A stretch of DNA of 64,000 bases from Chloroflexota bacterium (GTDB lineage Bacteria; Chloroflexota; Limnocylindria; Limnocylindrales; CSP1-4), in assembly GCA_947475545.1 (NCBI GenBank), contig CANJLL010000001.1, positions 819,734 to 883,733 of the forward strand, given 5' to 3'. The translations under genes were made by a program, and so were the position numbers. This document shows, piece after piece, positions 54,317 through 62,663 of the stretch. Each line of letters begins with the position of its first letter. Positions within the stretch are counted from its first letter, which is position 1. The notes beneath the pieces were generated by a model. It was not told the DNA's origin. It worked only from the letters and a program-made list of their open reading frames with translations, and did not search any database.

Positions 54317-55357
54317 CTACTCCGCACCCACCTGCGCGCCACGACCCTGGGCGGTAGCCGGGGCCGAAGGTTCCGGTGCGGACGGCAGGTCGACGACGGG
54401 TTCCCCTGGCCGTCCGGAACCTGCGCGGGCCGCCCATCCCGCGGCGTCCGCGAACCACGCGTCCACGTGCCAGGCCAGGAGCGGGACGACCGCCGCCCAG
54501 TAGGCCACCGTGGCCCACCAGCCGGTGAAGAGGGTGGCCGCAAAGATCACCGTCCCCCACAGCGCCATGCGCCGCGCGGTCGTGACCAGCAGCAGGCTGA
54601 CGATGCTGGCCGCGGCGCCGCTGGCCAGTTGGACCACCAGCAGCGCACCGCGGCGGCCGTGCGGCACCTTGAGCACCTCCCCCAGCGAGTACCAGGCGGC
54701 GCCATGGACGTCGGTCGCCATGCGCAGGCTGGTCACGATGTTGCCGGCGCCCCAGAGCAGCACCGCGGGCCCCCAGGCGGCCACGCTGGCGAGGGCGAAC
54801 GGGATCAGCACCCCGGGGCCGGCGAAGGCCACCAGGGGCGGCAGGAACGCCAGTGCGTACGGCTTGAAGGCCACGACGCCGGCGAGCGCGGCTGCTCCCC
54901 ACCACGGCCGGCGCTCCGCGAGCAGCATCGCGCCCAGGACGAAGAGGCCCGCGCTGGTGTCGTTGGATCCGTCGTTGGCCAGGATCCCCAGCGGGATCCA
55001 GAGGGCCAGGCCCGCCAGCCCCAGCAGGCGGTTGGCCAGCGCCATGATGAAGAGCAGGAGCACCGACACGATCAGCTCGATGTTGCCCGGCGTAGCGGCG
55101 TACCAGAGGAGTGCAAGCGGGCCGTACGCGAACGGGGCGCCCGGCGGCTGCGATGCCGCGTAGCCGTGGCCGTACGGGTTCTCGCCCATCCCCACCCAGC
55201 TGAGCGCGGCATGTGTCACGGCCAGGACATCGGAGCCGTGCTCGTCCGCGTGGCTGACCCGCAGCCAGACCCCCAGGAGCAACAGCGCCCCAATGGCCAG
55301 CCGCCGGCCGAGCGACGACTCGGACAGGATGGGCGGGAGGGGGAAAACGCGCGGCAC
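54317..55357 (-). CDS. GT87-like (DUF2029) polytopic membrane protein
   Basis: 346 residues with about nine TM helices. Early loop GENPYGHGYAASQPPGAPFAYGPLALLW with acidic/Tyr residues after TM1, and NDGSNDTSAGLFVLGAMLLAERRPWWGAAALAGVVAFKPYAL, fit the polyprenol-phosphate-sugar glycosyltransferase (GT-C/GT87) pattern. C-terminal tail Ala/Pro-rich. Likely envelope glycan synthesis; donor and acceptor unknown. GTG at 55357 is supported by TACCGT 7 nt upstream. Confidence 0.7.
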   Translation of the reverse strand: MPRVFPLPPILSESSLGRRLAIGALLLLGVWLRVSHADEHGSDVLAVTHAALSWVGMGENPYGHGYAASQPPGAPFAYGPLALLWYAATPGNIELIVSVLLLFIMALANRLLGLAGLALWIPLGILANDGSNDTSAGLFVLGAMLLAERRPWWGAAALAGVVAFKPYALAFLPPLVAFAGPGVLIPFALASVAAWGPAVLLWGAGNIVTSLRMATDVHGAAWYSLGEVLKVPHGRRGALLVVQLASGAAASIVSLLLVTTARRMALWGTVIFAATLFTGWWATVAYWAAVVPLLAWHVDAWFADAAGWAARAGSGRPGEPVVDLPSAPEPSAPATAQGRGAQVGAE

Positions 55358-55364
55358 GGCAGGA

Positions 55365-55370
55365 ACGGTA
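55365..55370 (-). promoter_or_regulatory. Leaderless -10 (TACCGT) for GT87-like gene
   Basis: TACCGT ends 7 nt before the GTG at 55357. Confidence 0.5.
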
Positions 55371-55443
55371 GCAGGCGGCGGCTGCAGGGTGGGCCCGCGG
55401 GCGGGCGGGGCACCACGGCCGATGGGCTGGTCGCCGCCGACGA

Positions 55444-55917
55444 TCAGCCGCCCGCCTTGTACGGGTACGCGATCCAGCCGTCGGCGAGATCGGCGAACTG
55501 ATCCGGCGCCAGGCCCACCCGGGATCGTCCGGGCTTGTAGTGGATCACCGCCGTGGTGGGGATGCCACCGGCCGCGCGGACCCGGTCGACCACGGCCACC
55601 ATCGTCTCGCCCGTCTCCCAGACCTCGTCGACCACGAGGACCCGCCGGCCACGGAGCAGCTCCGGGTCCGGGAACTGGCCGAGCTGCGGGGCATCGAACG
55701 TGCTGCCATCGGCGCGGTAGAAGACGACGCCCGCGACCAGGATCTCGCGCAGGTCCAGCCGATACGCCAGCATCCCGGCGGGGACCAGGCCGCCACGGGT
55801 GATCGCGAGCACAAGATCGAAGTCCCGGCCGACCGAGCGGGCCAGCCGGGCGACGAGCGCATCCAGCTCCTCCCACGGGACGATGCGGAGCTCGGGCTCG
55901 GGGGCGGCGGCAGTCAC
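55444..55917 (-). CDS. Phosphoribosyltransferase (hypoxanthine/xanthine-type)
   Basis: 157 residues. PRPP-binding loop VLVVDEVWETGETM, upstream FDLVLAITRGGLVPAGMLAYRL and C-terminal GWIAYPYKAG (purine-stacking aromatic) are as in XPRT/HPRT-like salvage enzymes. Base specificity uncertain. GTG at 55917 lies 6 nt after TACCAT. Downstream of tRNA-Arg on the same strand and 86 nt before the GT87-like gene. Confidence 0.83.
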   Translation of the reverse strand: MTAAAPEPELRIVPWEELDALVARLARSVGRDFDLVLAITRGGLVPAGMLAYRLDLREILVAGVVFYRADGSTFDAPQLGQFPDPELLRGRRVLVVDEVWETGETMVAVVDRVRAAGGIPTTAVIHYKPGRSRVGLAPDQFADLADGWIAYPYKAGG

Positions 55918-55923
55918 GCGGGC

Positions 55924-55929
55924 ATGGTA
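55924..55929 (-). promoter_or_regulatory. Leaderless -10 (TACCAT) for phosphoribosyltransferase
   Basis: TACCAT ends 6 nt before the GTG at 55917. Confidence 0.6.
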
Positions 55930-56015
55930 TCGACCGCCCACAGATCTGGGACGACTCGACGGGACCGTCACGGGTGCCGCACCCGATCACGCTGAGGAAC
56001 CCGTCGTGCGTGAAG

Positions 56016-56091
56016 TGGCGTCCCCGGCAGGACTCGAACCTGCGACCGACCGCTTAGAAGGCGGTTGCTCTGTCCGCTGAGCTACGGGGAC
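56016..56091 (-). tRNA. tRNA-Arg (anticodon TCT)
   Basis: Complete cloverleaf on the minus strand: acceptor GTCCCCG/CGGGGAC, anticodon stem ACCGC/GCGGT with loop CTTCTAA, T-arm with GGTTCGAGTCC, discriminator G and an encoded 3' CCA. Confidence 0.95.
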
Positions 56092-56141
56092 GTTGTCGAC
56101 CCCAATCCATTCTACGCATGTGCTCGCGCGCGGGGCAGCCC

Positions 56142-56149
56142 TATAGAAT
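56142..56149 (+). promoter_or_regulatory. -10 region (TATAGAAT) of esterase gene
   Basis: TATAGAAT about 65 nt before the GTG at 56214, which itself has a GAGGAG ribosome-binding site (56201-56206). This is a conventional leadered gene. Confidence 0.45.
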
Positions 56150-56213
56150 CTGGCCCGTCGCCTGCAACGGCGATCAGTCGCCCGCAACCGGGAGCCGCCC
56201 GAGGAGCCGCCGA

Positions 56214-57089
56214 GTGCCAAGCCCGAACCCGGTCTATCGGGGCATGGACCAGGCAACCCTGGACGCCCAGTACGACGCCCGCGCGGCGGTCCCCGACCAC
56301 GCCGAGCGAACGGCTCGCCGGGCCTTATGGTCCATGCGGGCTCGGACCAGCCTGGCCTGCGACCTCGATGTCCACTACGGCGCGGGAGCCCGCGAGACCC
56401 TCGACATCTTCCCGGCCGCCCAGCCCGGGGCTCCGGTTGAGGTCTACATCCACGGCGGCTTCTGGCGCGCCAAGTCCAAGAGCGACGTCAGCTTCATCGC
56501 GGAGGCCATGGTGCCTGCCGGGGTGACCTTCGTCGCCATCGAGTACGACCTCGTCCCCAACGTGACGCTGGACGTGATCGTGGCCCAGAGCCGGGCCGCG
56601 GTGGCGTGGGTGTACCGGAATATCGGCCGGTACGGCGGCGACCCCGCGCGGATCCACGTCTCGGGTGTGTCTGCCGGGGCGCATCTCGGCGCGATGGTGC
56701 TGGCCACGCCGTGGCAGACCATGCACGGGCTCCCTGAGGACCTGGTCAAGGGTGCGTGCCTGGTGAGCGGGTTCTACGACCTGGAGCCGATCCGGCTGAC
56801 CTCGGAAAACCGGACCTACGGCCTTGACGTTGCGGGGGCCCGGCTCAACAGCCCGATCCTGCACATCCCAACCCACGCCGGCCCGCTCGTGCTCGCCGTC
56901 GGCGACGGCGAGACACCCGAGTTCCGGCGCCAGACGGCTGACTTCGAGGCCGCGTGGCAGGCGGCGGGCCACGCCTGCACGCTCATCGAGGCGCCTGGTC
57001 TGCATCACTACGACATGGCCCTGGAGGCCGGCAACGCCACCGGGCCGATCGTGCGTGCGGTCCTCGCCGGTATCGGCCGAATGGCCTGA
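56214..57089 (+). CDS. Alpha/beta hydrolase, arylformamidase/carboxylesterase-like
   Basis: 291 residues. VYIHGGFWRAKSKSDVSFIA is the HGG oxyanion-hole motif of the hormone-sensitive-lipase/kynurenine-formamidase group; nucleophile Ser in VSGVSAGAHLGAM, Asp in LVLAVGDGETPEF, His in APGLHHYDM. Hydrolysis of an ester or formyl amide; KynB-like activity is possible. GTG at 56214 chosen because of GAGGAG at 7-nt spacing. The tRNA-Arg gene lies divergently upstream. Confidence 0.85.
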   Translation: MPSPNPVYRGMDQATLDAQYDARAAVPDHAERTARRALWSMRARTSLACDLDVHYGAGARETLDIFPAAQPGAPVEVYIHGGFWRAKSKSDVSFIAEAMVPAGVTFVAIEYDLVPNVTLDVIVAQSRAAVAWVYRNIGRYGGDPARIHVSGVSAGAHLGAMVLATPWQTMHGLPEDLVKGACLVSGFYDLEPIRLTSENRTYGLDVAGARLNSPILHIPTHAGPLVLAVGDGETPEFRRQTADFEAAWQAAGHACTLIEAPGLHHYDMALEAGNATGPIVRAVLAGIGRMA

Positions 57090-57104
57090 CGGCCAGGGGC
57101 AGGC

Positions 57105-57450
57105 CCGGTCGTCGTCACCACGGACGTTCTTGACAACGACCGAGCGTGAGAGACCGCCGAGCGCAGTGCGGGCGGACCTGACCTGAAGAAGTCCACATCT
57201 GGCGCCAGGGCATCCAGGCGCTCCGTGTTGGAGCTGCATACTTGGGCGTACGCCCAATCCCGCAGCAGCATGCCGATCAACCGTTCGGCCTTGCCATTGG
57301 CGCGCTGTCGATAGGGTCGGGTCCGGTTGTGGCGGCGCTCGCCGAGGACCGCCCTGTAGGCGTTCGAGCGATAGGCGAGCCCGTTGTCGGTCAGCACCCG
57401 CTCGACCGTGATCCCGTCGGCGGCGAAGACGGCGAGCGCCCCCTCACGCC
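57105..57450 (-). pseudogene. IS481-family transposase remnant
   Basis: Minus-strand pieces of the integrase core and tail survive: ITVERVLTDNGLAYRSNAY, then RTRPYRQRANGKAERLIGMLLRDWAYA, typical of IS481/IS3-type DDE transposases. A frame change near 57185 separates RPHCALGGLSR and KNVRG, the usual C-terminus. The N-terminal HTH and first catalytic Asp are absent. No terminal inverted repeats could be located. Non-functional remnant of a past insertion between the esterase and the kelch-like gene. Confidence 0.75.
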
Positions 57451-57518
57451 TTGGGCTTGAACACGCCGCACGGTGCGCGGAGGCTCTCTCTCGTCAACAG
57501 CGCGTCAGGCGACGACAA

Positions 57519-58943
57519 CTAGTCGCGGGCGAACCGCAGGAGCGTCCGCGCGCCGCCGGGGCCGTCACCGCCTAGCAGGAGTATCGAGCCATCCTGCAGG
57601 GCGACGACCTGGGCAAAGCGGCGCGCCTCGGGCATTGGACCCTGGTCATGCCACTGGAAGAACACCGGGTCGTACATGGACATGTCGCGGGTGGCGTACC
57701 CGTCCGTCGGATCCCCGCCAGGTCGCGACCCTCCTGCGACCCTCACCAGTGATCCGGACCCCAGCCCGGTCCATGCCATGGCCCCGTACAGGTTTGGGGT
57801 TGAGGAACTGACGAACTTCTGCCCACCGGGTCCCACGATGTCCGCGTAGGCCGAACCGATCTCCCCCCATCGCATGGTGAGGTGGTCCAGAAAGAAGTTC
57901 CTGACCAGGACCCCCGAATACGCTCCCTCGTAGACCGTCGTGTAGCCAATCAGCAGGGCGTTGCCGGGCCACACGCCCACCAGCGACCCAGGAACAACCC
58001 TGGATGGAGCCTGGGGCGGCAGGGCGACCGACGTCGCCGGGAGCCGCCCGGTGACCGCGAAGCTCCCGGTCGCGGGGTCGTAGATTTCGCCAGTCAGGAG
58101 CGCGTCGCTGCCCGGGATGGTCCGGGACGGATCGCTGCCGAAGAACAGGACCCGGTTGTTGTCCAGCGTCACGGCAAGTGGCGCGACACGCTGGAAGCGC
58201 ATGGCTCCGGTCACCGTCCACTCCAGCGTGGATGGGTTGAACAGTTCGGCGGAGTCCAGGGGCGTGCCCGGCACCTTGGGATCGTCCGCGTAGATGCCGC
58301 CGGCGATCACCACGCCGCCGCCGGGCAGGACGGCCGCGCTCGCGCCGGCTCTGGCGACGTGCAGCAACCCGACCTTGGCCCACGAGCCGACGTTGCCGCC
58401 GGAGAACACGTACGAGCTTGAGTACGCGACGCCGTCGGGGTTGTATCCGCCGGCGACCAGGACACGCCCGCCAAGCAGCCCCGTGACGGCCGGCAGGGTC
58501 CTGCCGGGCCCGATCACCGGTGCCGGGATGAACGCGTGTGACGAGAGCGTCCACGTCCAGGCGGCGCTGCTGGACTCGTCGAGCAGCAGGAGGCTGGCGG
58601 CACCCAGCGGAGCGCCAAGGACCCGGCCGGCCGTTGGCAGGGTGCCTACGGCGGACCACGTTCCGAGCGTGGGGAACGGCGTTGCGGACGGTTGCACCTC
58701 CGGCGGCGTCTCCGTTTCCAGCGGTGGCTCCGTCTCCAACGGCGGCTCGGTCGTCGGCGACGACAGGGGGGCCGAGGCGCCGCTGGATGCGGGCTTCGTC
58801 TCGGCCGCCCGCGTCGACGGACTCGGCGAGGCCGGGGCCGCCGGGTCGCCGGATGCCGTTGGTGCCTCGGCAGCGCTGCTGCACGAGCCCACGAGCGACA
58901 CCACGACCAGCAAGGCGAGAAGACGCCGGTTCACCGCTGCCAT
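57519..58943 (-). CDS. Kelch/galactose-oxidase-like beta-propeller lipoprotein
   Basis: 474 residues. Lipobox LVGSC after a signal peptide; then a Thr/Pro/Glu-rich stalk with repeated PPLETE. The domain shows about five kelch-type blades (GGRVLVAGGYNPDG, GGGVVIAGGIYADD, NRVLFFGSDPS, GSILLLGGDGPGG), each with a Gly-Gly strand. Such propellers bind ligands or carbohydrates at the cell surface; no enzymatic residues recognised. GGAG lies 8 nt before the ATG. Divergent from the sortase. Confidence 0.78.
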   Translation of the reverse strand: MAAVNRRLLALLVVVSLVGSCSSAAEAPTASGDPAAPASPSPSTRAAETKPASSGASAPLSSPTTEPPLETEPPLETETPPEVQPSATPFPTLGTWSAVGTLPTAGRVLGAPLGAASLLLLDESSSAAWTWTLSSHAFIPAPVIGPGRTLPAVTGLLGGRVLVAGGYNPDGVAYSSSYVFSGGNVGSWAKVGLLHVARAGASAAVLPGGGVVIAGGIYADDPKVPGTPLDSAELFNPSTLEWTVTGAMRFQRVAPLAVTLDNNRVLFFGSDPSRTIPGSDALLTGEIYDPATGSFAVTGRLPATSVALPPQAPSRVVPGSLVGVWPGNALLIGYTTVYEGAYSGVLVRNFFLDHLTMRWGEIGSAYADIVGPGGQKFVSSSTPNLYGAMAWTGLGSGSLVRVAGGSRPGGDPTDGYATRDMSMYDPVFFQWHDQGPMPEARRFAQVVALQDGSILLLGGDGPGGARTLLRFARD

Positions 58944-59355
58944 GACGCACTCCGATCTTCCGCGGACCGGGCGGCGCGGCAGGGGGCGCAGGACGCCAAG
59001 GGCCGAGCATCGACAGCAACGTCGACACCGTTCCGGTTTCGGGCCTGTACAGCCACCGTGCGCCTGTCGTACTCCCCTGTCAAGGCGCTGATCACGGTTG
59101 CCGGTCCACGGAATCGGTGCCCGAAGGGTCCGGCGATCGTGCTGGCGGCCGGGTAAGGAATCGCAACATCGCGGGCGAGCCGAAACCATCCAGCGCGAAG
59201 TGGCCTCACTACCGGTATGGCGGCAACCCGCTCGCCATCGACCTGCCGCCGGCGTTCCACCCGTGGCCGCCGCCCCAGCGGAAAGGACCCCGTCCCATGC
59301 CGACCCTTGCTCCCACGCCCCCGAACCGTGCCGTCTCGCCGCTGGCGAGCGCGTC
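58944..59355. other. Divergent intergenic region, possible structured leader
   Basis: 412 bp between the kelch-like lipoprotein and the sortase. A TTGACA on the minus strand (TGTCAA near 59080) could be a -35 for the lipoprotein. At 59174-59236 a 7-bp stem GGCGAGC/GCTCGCC encloses an internally paired 49-nt segment just upstream of the sortase; it might be an RNA element. No gene is supported. Confidence 0.4.
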
Positions 59356-60162
59356 ATGAGGGAGACCACCCACCCCCGCTTTCTCCTCCTCGCCGTCACC
59401 GCCGTCCTCGTCCTGGGGCTGACCGGCGCGTCGCTGATCACCCCGCCACCTCCTGAAGGAAGCAACGCGGGTGGCCCTGGGGCCGCCATGGCGGCCGGGG
59501 ACGCCGCCAAGTCCGCTGACCTCGATCCTGGCAACGTCGCGCCCGCGATCCCGGACACCGGGCGGATCGACGGCCCTGCCCTGGGCACCGCTGCCGGTTC
59601 CGCACAAGCCGCGCGGACGCGCCCCGTTCTCGCCAGCGAGGCGGTGTACGACCCCACTCCCATCGAGCCCATCGCCCTGGCCGAGCCGCCGTCCGCCCCC
59701 GAGACCGTCGCGGATCCTGCCTCCATGGTCGCCCCATCCCTGGTCTCCGCTCCTGCCGTGGCGGCAGCCATCCCCACCGCCAAGCCGCGGTTGAGCATCG
59801 CCGCGCTCGGCATCGATCGGACCGTCGAGGCCTTCCCGTGCGACCGCGCGGCACCGCCCGACAACTTCCTCTACCGCTGGGGCTGTGCCGGCAAGAACAA
59901 CCTGTACCTGCTCGGCCACGCGGCGACGGTCTTCAAGGCCCTCCACGACGCCTACGCCGCCGGCCGTCTGGCCGTGGGCATGACGGCCACCTGGGTCGAC
60001 CTGGATGGGGCGTCGCGGACCTATCGCGTCACGTCGTGGCGCCTCGTGCGGCCGACCGACGCGGCGTGGGCCATCGCCGCCCAGCCGGTGCCCAGCATGA
60101 CGCTGCAGACGTGCTGGGGCGCCAACAGCGAGTACCGCCTCGTCGTGCGGCTCGTGAGCTAG
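59356..60162 (+). CDS. Sortase family transpeptidase
   Basis: 268 residues. Signal anchor (FLLLAVTAVLVLGLTGASL), long Ala/Pro-rich stalk (about residues 30-135), then the sortase barrel. Catalytic His is in LLGHAATVFKAL, Cys in TLQTCWG and Arg in YRLVVR, the H-C-R triad. Two extra Cys (PCDRA and WGCAG) may bridge. It resembles class E/F sortases that attach surface proteins. The ATG at 59356 has only a weak ribosome-binding site. No LPxTG-type substrate is evident in the window. Confidence 0.82.
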   Translation: MRETTHPRFLLLAVTAVLVLGLTGASLITPPPPEGSNAGGPGAAMAAGDAAKSADLDPGNVAPAIPDTGRIDGPALGTAAGSAQAARTRPVLASEAVYDPTPIEPIALAEPPSAPETVADPASMVAPSLVSAPAVAAAIPTAKPRLSIAALGIDRTVEAFPCDRAAPPDNFLYRWGCAGKNNLYLLGHAATVFKALHDAYAAGRLAVGMTATWVDLDGASRTYRVTSWRLVRPTDAAWAIAAQPVPSMTLQTCWGANSEYRLVVRLVS

Positions 60163-60207
60163 CCGGAGCCCTGCGCCACGGCCGTGCGGGCCCACCGCCC
60201 CACGCCC

Positions 60208-60213
60208 TACGCT
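60208..60213 (+). promoter_or_regulatory. Candidate -10 (TACGCT) for small protein gene
   Basis: TACGCT about 50 nt before the ATG at 60263. Transcription would begin near 60220 and include an AGGGAGA ribosome-binding site. Confidence 0.35.
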
Positions 60214-60262
60214 GCGTTCCAGCGCGGCGGACACCCGCCCACCACAGGGAGACGACGAGACG

Positions 60263-60463
60263 ATGGAGGACATGATTGCCGGCACGCCGGCGCCGGCCGT
60301 GGGCGACAAGGTCGAGGTGGTGCAGCGGGCGGTTGGCCGGTTCAAGGGTCCCGTCCTTGCCATCGACAGCGAGTTCCTGACCATCGGCGTGGTCTACCCC
60401 ACCGGCAAGGTTCGGGAGTCGCGGATCTCGCGCAAGTCCATCCAGGAGCTCAAGCTCCTGTAG
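60263..60463 (+). CDS. Small conserved-looking hypothetical protein
   Basis: 66 residues. VGDKVEVVQRAVGRFKGPVLAIDSEFLTIGVVYPTGKVRESRISRKSIQELKLL reads as a short SH3/KOW-like five-strand barrel. No signal peptide; function unknown. AGGGAGACG precedes the start. Sits between the sortase and the aminotransferase fusion. Confidence 0.6.
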   Translation: MEDMIAGTPAPAVGDKVEVVQRAVGRFKGPVLAIDSEFLTIGVVYPTGKVRESRISRKSIQELKLL

Positions 60464-60524
60464 CGTTCGGCGGCGCCGGCCGAGGCCGCGAAGCGCGCAT
60501 CGACGGCCTCCAGCTCGGCCGTCG

Positions 60525-60530
60525 TATCCT
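60525..60530 (+). promoter_or_regulatory. Leaderless -10 (TATCCT) for aminotransferase-DUF309 fusion
   Basis: TATCCT ends 6 nt before the ATG at 60537. Confidence 0.6.
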
Positions 60531-60536
60531 CGCCGT

Positions 60537-62237
60537 ATGCGACCGTACGGCCCCGCTTCGCCCTGGCGACTGGCACCCGGGCTGACCTTCCTCAACCACG
60601 GCTCGTTCGGCGCCTGCCCGGTCCCCATCCTGGACGCCCAGGCCGCCCTGCGCGAGGCGATGGAGGCCAACCCGGTCCGCTTCCTCGCCCGTGAGCTTGA
60701 TGACCGGCTGGCCGGCGCGCGCGCGACCGTCGCCGCCTTCCTGGGCGCGGATCCCGAGGGCCTGGTCTTCGTCAGTAACGCGACCGCCGGCGTCTCGACC
60801 GTCCTGCGCTCCCTGGACCTGGCGCCCGGCGACGAGCTCCTGACCACCGACCACGAGTACAACGCCAGCCTGGTCGCGCTCGGCGCCGTGGCGGGTCGCG
60901 CGGGCGCACACGTCGTGGTGGCCCACCTTGGCCTCCCGATCGAGGGGCCCAACCAGGTGGTGGAACGCGTCCTTGCCGCGGTCACGCCCCGGACCCGGCT
61001 GGCCCTGATCAGCCACGTCACGTCCCCCACCGGCCTGGTGCTCCCCATCGAGCGACTGGTCCGGGAGCTGGACTCGCGGGGGGTGGACACCCTCGTTGAC
61101 GCGGCCCACGCCCCCGGCATGCTCCCGGTCGATCTGGGCCAGTTGGGGGCCGCCTACTGGACCGGCAACGGCCACAAGTGGTGCTGCGCGCCGAAGGGGG
61201 CGGCAGTCCTGTATGCGCGGGAGGACCGCCGGGACGATCTGGTGCCGCTGGCCTACAGCCACGGCTGGGCGGATCCGGACGCCGATCGCCCGGTGGCCTG
61301 GAAGCGCTTCGACTGGACCGGCACCGTGGACCCCACCGCCTTCCTGTGCCTGGCCGAGGCGATCACCTTCATGGGCACGCTCCACCCGGATGGCTGGCCG
61401 GGGCTCCAGGCGGAGAACCGGGCCAAGGCGGTGGCCGGCCGACGTCGCCTGCTCGCGGCGCTGGGCACGACACCCCTGGCCCCCGAATCGATGTTGGGGG
61501 CGCTGGCCGCCGTGGAACTCCCGGGGCTGGCCCGCGACGACGACGCTGCCGCGGCGCTCCAGTCCGCGCTCTTCGACGACCATGCGATCGAGGTCCCCGT
61601 GCTGGGCTGGCCCGCGCCGGCGGCCCGCGCCACACCGGATTCGCCGCCCGATCGGGTGCTGCTCCGGATCAGCGCGCAGCGCTACGTTGAGCCGGAGGAC
61701 ATCGAGCGACTCGTCGAGGCACTGGGCGGCATGCTGGGCGGTCCGGGGGATGCGTGGGCTCGCCGAAGTGGGCCAACTCATCGGAGCGCCGCCATCCACC
61801 CGGGGCCTGGGGTGGCGCCACTGACGGTCATGCAGGGTGGCCGCCGCAAGGCCTTCCGCCCGCTCGCGGTCGGCGACCGGCTGGCTGCGTTCGATGCGGG
61901 GCTGGCGGCGTACCGGGCCGGCGAGTGGTTCGAGGCCCATGAGCTCTGGGAGCCGGCCTGGATGGGCACGGCCGACACGGCGGAGCGTGACCTCCTCCAG
62001 GGCCTCATCAAGGTTGCGGCCGCGCACGTCCACCGCGAGCGCGGGAATGCGCTGGGCATGGCGAAGAACCTCCGCGGGGCCCGGACGCTCCTCGCGGCCG
62101 CGCTGGCGGCCAGGGCCCCGGCGTACGGGCTCCGGCTGGCCGACATCATCGCCTCGGTGGACGACCGCCTCGTGCACCTCGACGGCCCCGGTGCGGACGA
62201 CGCAGCCGCCGTCCCGGCCATCGACCTGGGGGCCTGA
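60537..62237 (+). CDS. Class V PLP enzyme (isopenicillin-N-epimerase-like) fused to DUF309
   Basis: 566 residues. Residues ~1-400 are a class V aminotransferase/epimerase fold: FLNHGSFGACP, FVSNATAGVSTVLRSLDL, DHEYNAS, SHVTSPTGLVLPIE, DAAHAPG and the PLP Lys in TGNGHKWCCAPKG. After a linker, residues ~450-520 are a DUF309 helical domain (FDAGLAAYRAGEWFEAHELWEPAWMG...LLQGLIKVAAAHVH), with the EAHE-W motif and metal-type His residues. DUF309 is usually a stand-alone small protein. No frameshift lies between the parts. PLP reaction unknown (desulfurase, epimerase or lyase possible). Confidence 0.85.
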   Translation: MRPYGPASPWRLAPGLTFLNHGSFGACPVPILDAQAALREAMEANPVRFLARELDDRLAGARATVAAFLGADPEGLVFVSNATAGVSTVLRSLDLAPGDELLTTDHEYNASLVALGAVAGRAGAHVVVAHLGLPIEGPNQVVERVLAAVTPRTRLALISHVTSPTGLVLPIERLVRELDSRGVDTLVDAAHAPGMLPVDLGQLGAAYWTGNGHKWCCAPKGAAVLYAREDRRDDLVPLAYSHGWADPDADRPVAWKRFDWTGTVDPTAFLCLAEAITFMGTLHPDGWPGLQAENRAKAVAGRRRLLAALGTTPLAPESMLGALAAVELPGLARDDDAAAALQSALFDDHAIEVPVLGWPAPAARATPDSPPDRVLLRISAQRYVEPEDIERLVEALGGMLGGPGDAWARRSGPTHRSAAIHPGPGVAPLTVMQGGRRKAFRPLAVGDRLAAFDAGLAAYRAGEWFEAHELWEPAWMGTADTAERDLLQGLIKVAAAHVHRERGNALGMAKNLRGARTLLAAALAARAPAYGLRLADIIASVDDRLVHLDGPGADDAAAVPAIDLGA

Positions 62238-62663
62238 GCCGGGCCACTCGCGGCAGGGCGCGGCTGCTGGCGGCAGGGCGCGACCGCTCGGGGCAAGACG
62301 CGGTCCGGGCACGGCTCGTGGGCTGCGGATCGGCGTCCTGCTCCCTTGCGGGTCATGGGCCGCATGGCCTACGCCGGTGCAAGGTCCGGTGACAGGCCAC
62401 TCCCCGCTACCGCACGGATCCAGACATCGCCCGTGCATCGGGCAACGCTGACCTTGGGGGCTGCCTTGCAGTCACGGTCCGGGTCATCCCGGGACGCACG
62501 ACCGCGCACGACGCGGACTTCCTCGGCATTCCGTCCGGGACGCCGGCCGGTGATGATGCAAGTCGATCCCCGTTCCAGTGCACGCCGTCGAGCCTGGCCG
62601 GATCAGCCGACGGCGCGCCACTCCCCCCACGCCCCGCCCGCCCGACCGAGGAGTCCCAGCACC
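62238..62663. other. 426-bp intergenic region upstream of cpaB
   Basis: No gene supported. A 12-nt repeat CGGCAGGGCGCG occurs at 62251 and 62271. A stretch near 62370-62400 (GCCGGTGCAAGGTCCGGTG) superficially resembles the B12-box region of cobalamin riboswitches but lacks the rest. A GAGGAG ribosome-binding site for cpaB is at 62648-62653. Confidence 0.45.

Noticed and set aside
62370-62400. GCCGGTGCAAGGTCCGGTG, resembling part of a cobalamin riboswitch
   Set aside because: The remaining conserved B12-riboswitch elements are missing and the downstream gene (cpaB) is not a B12-related target.
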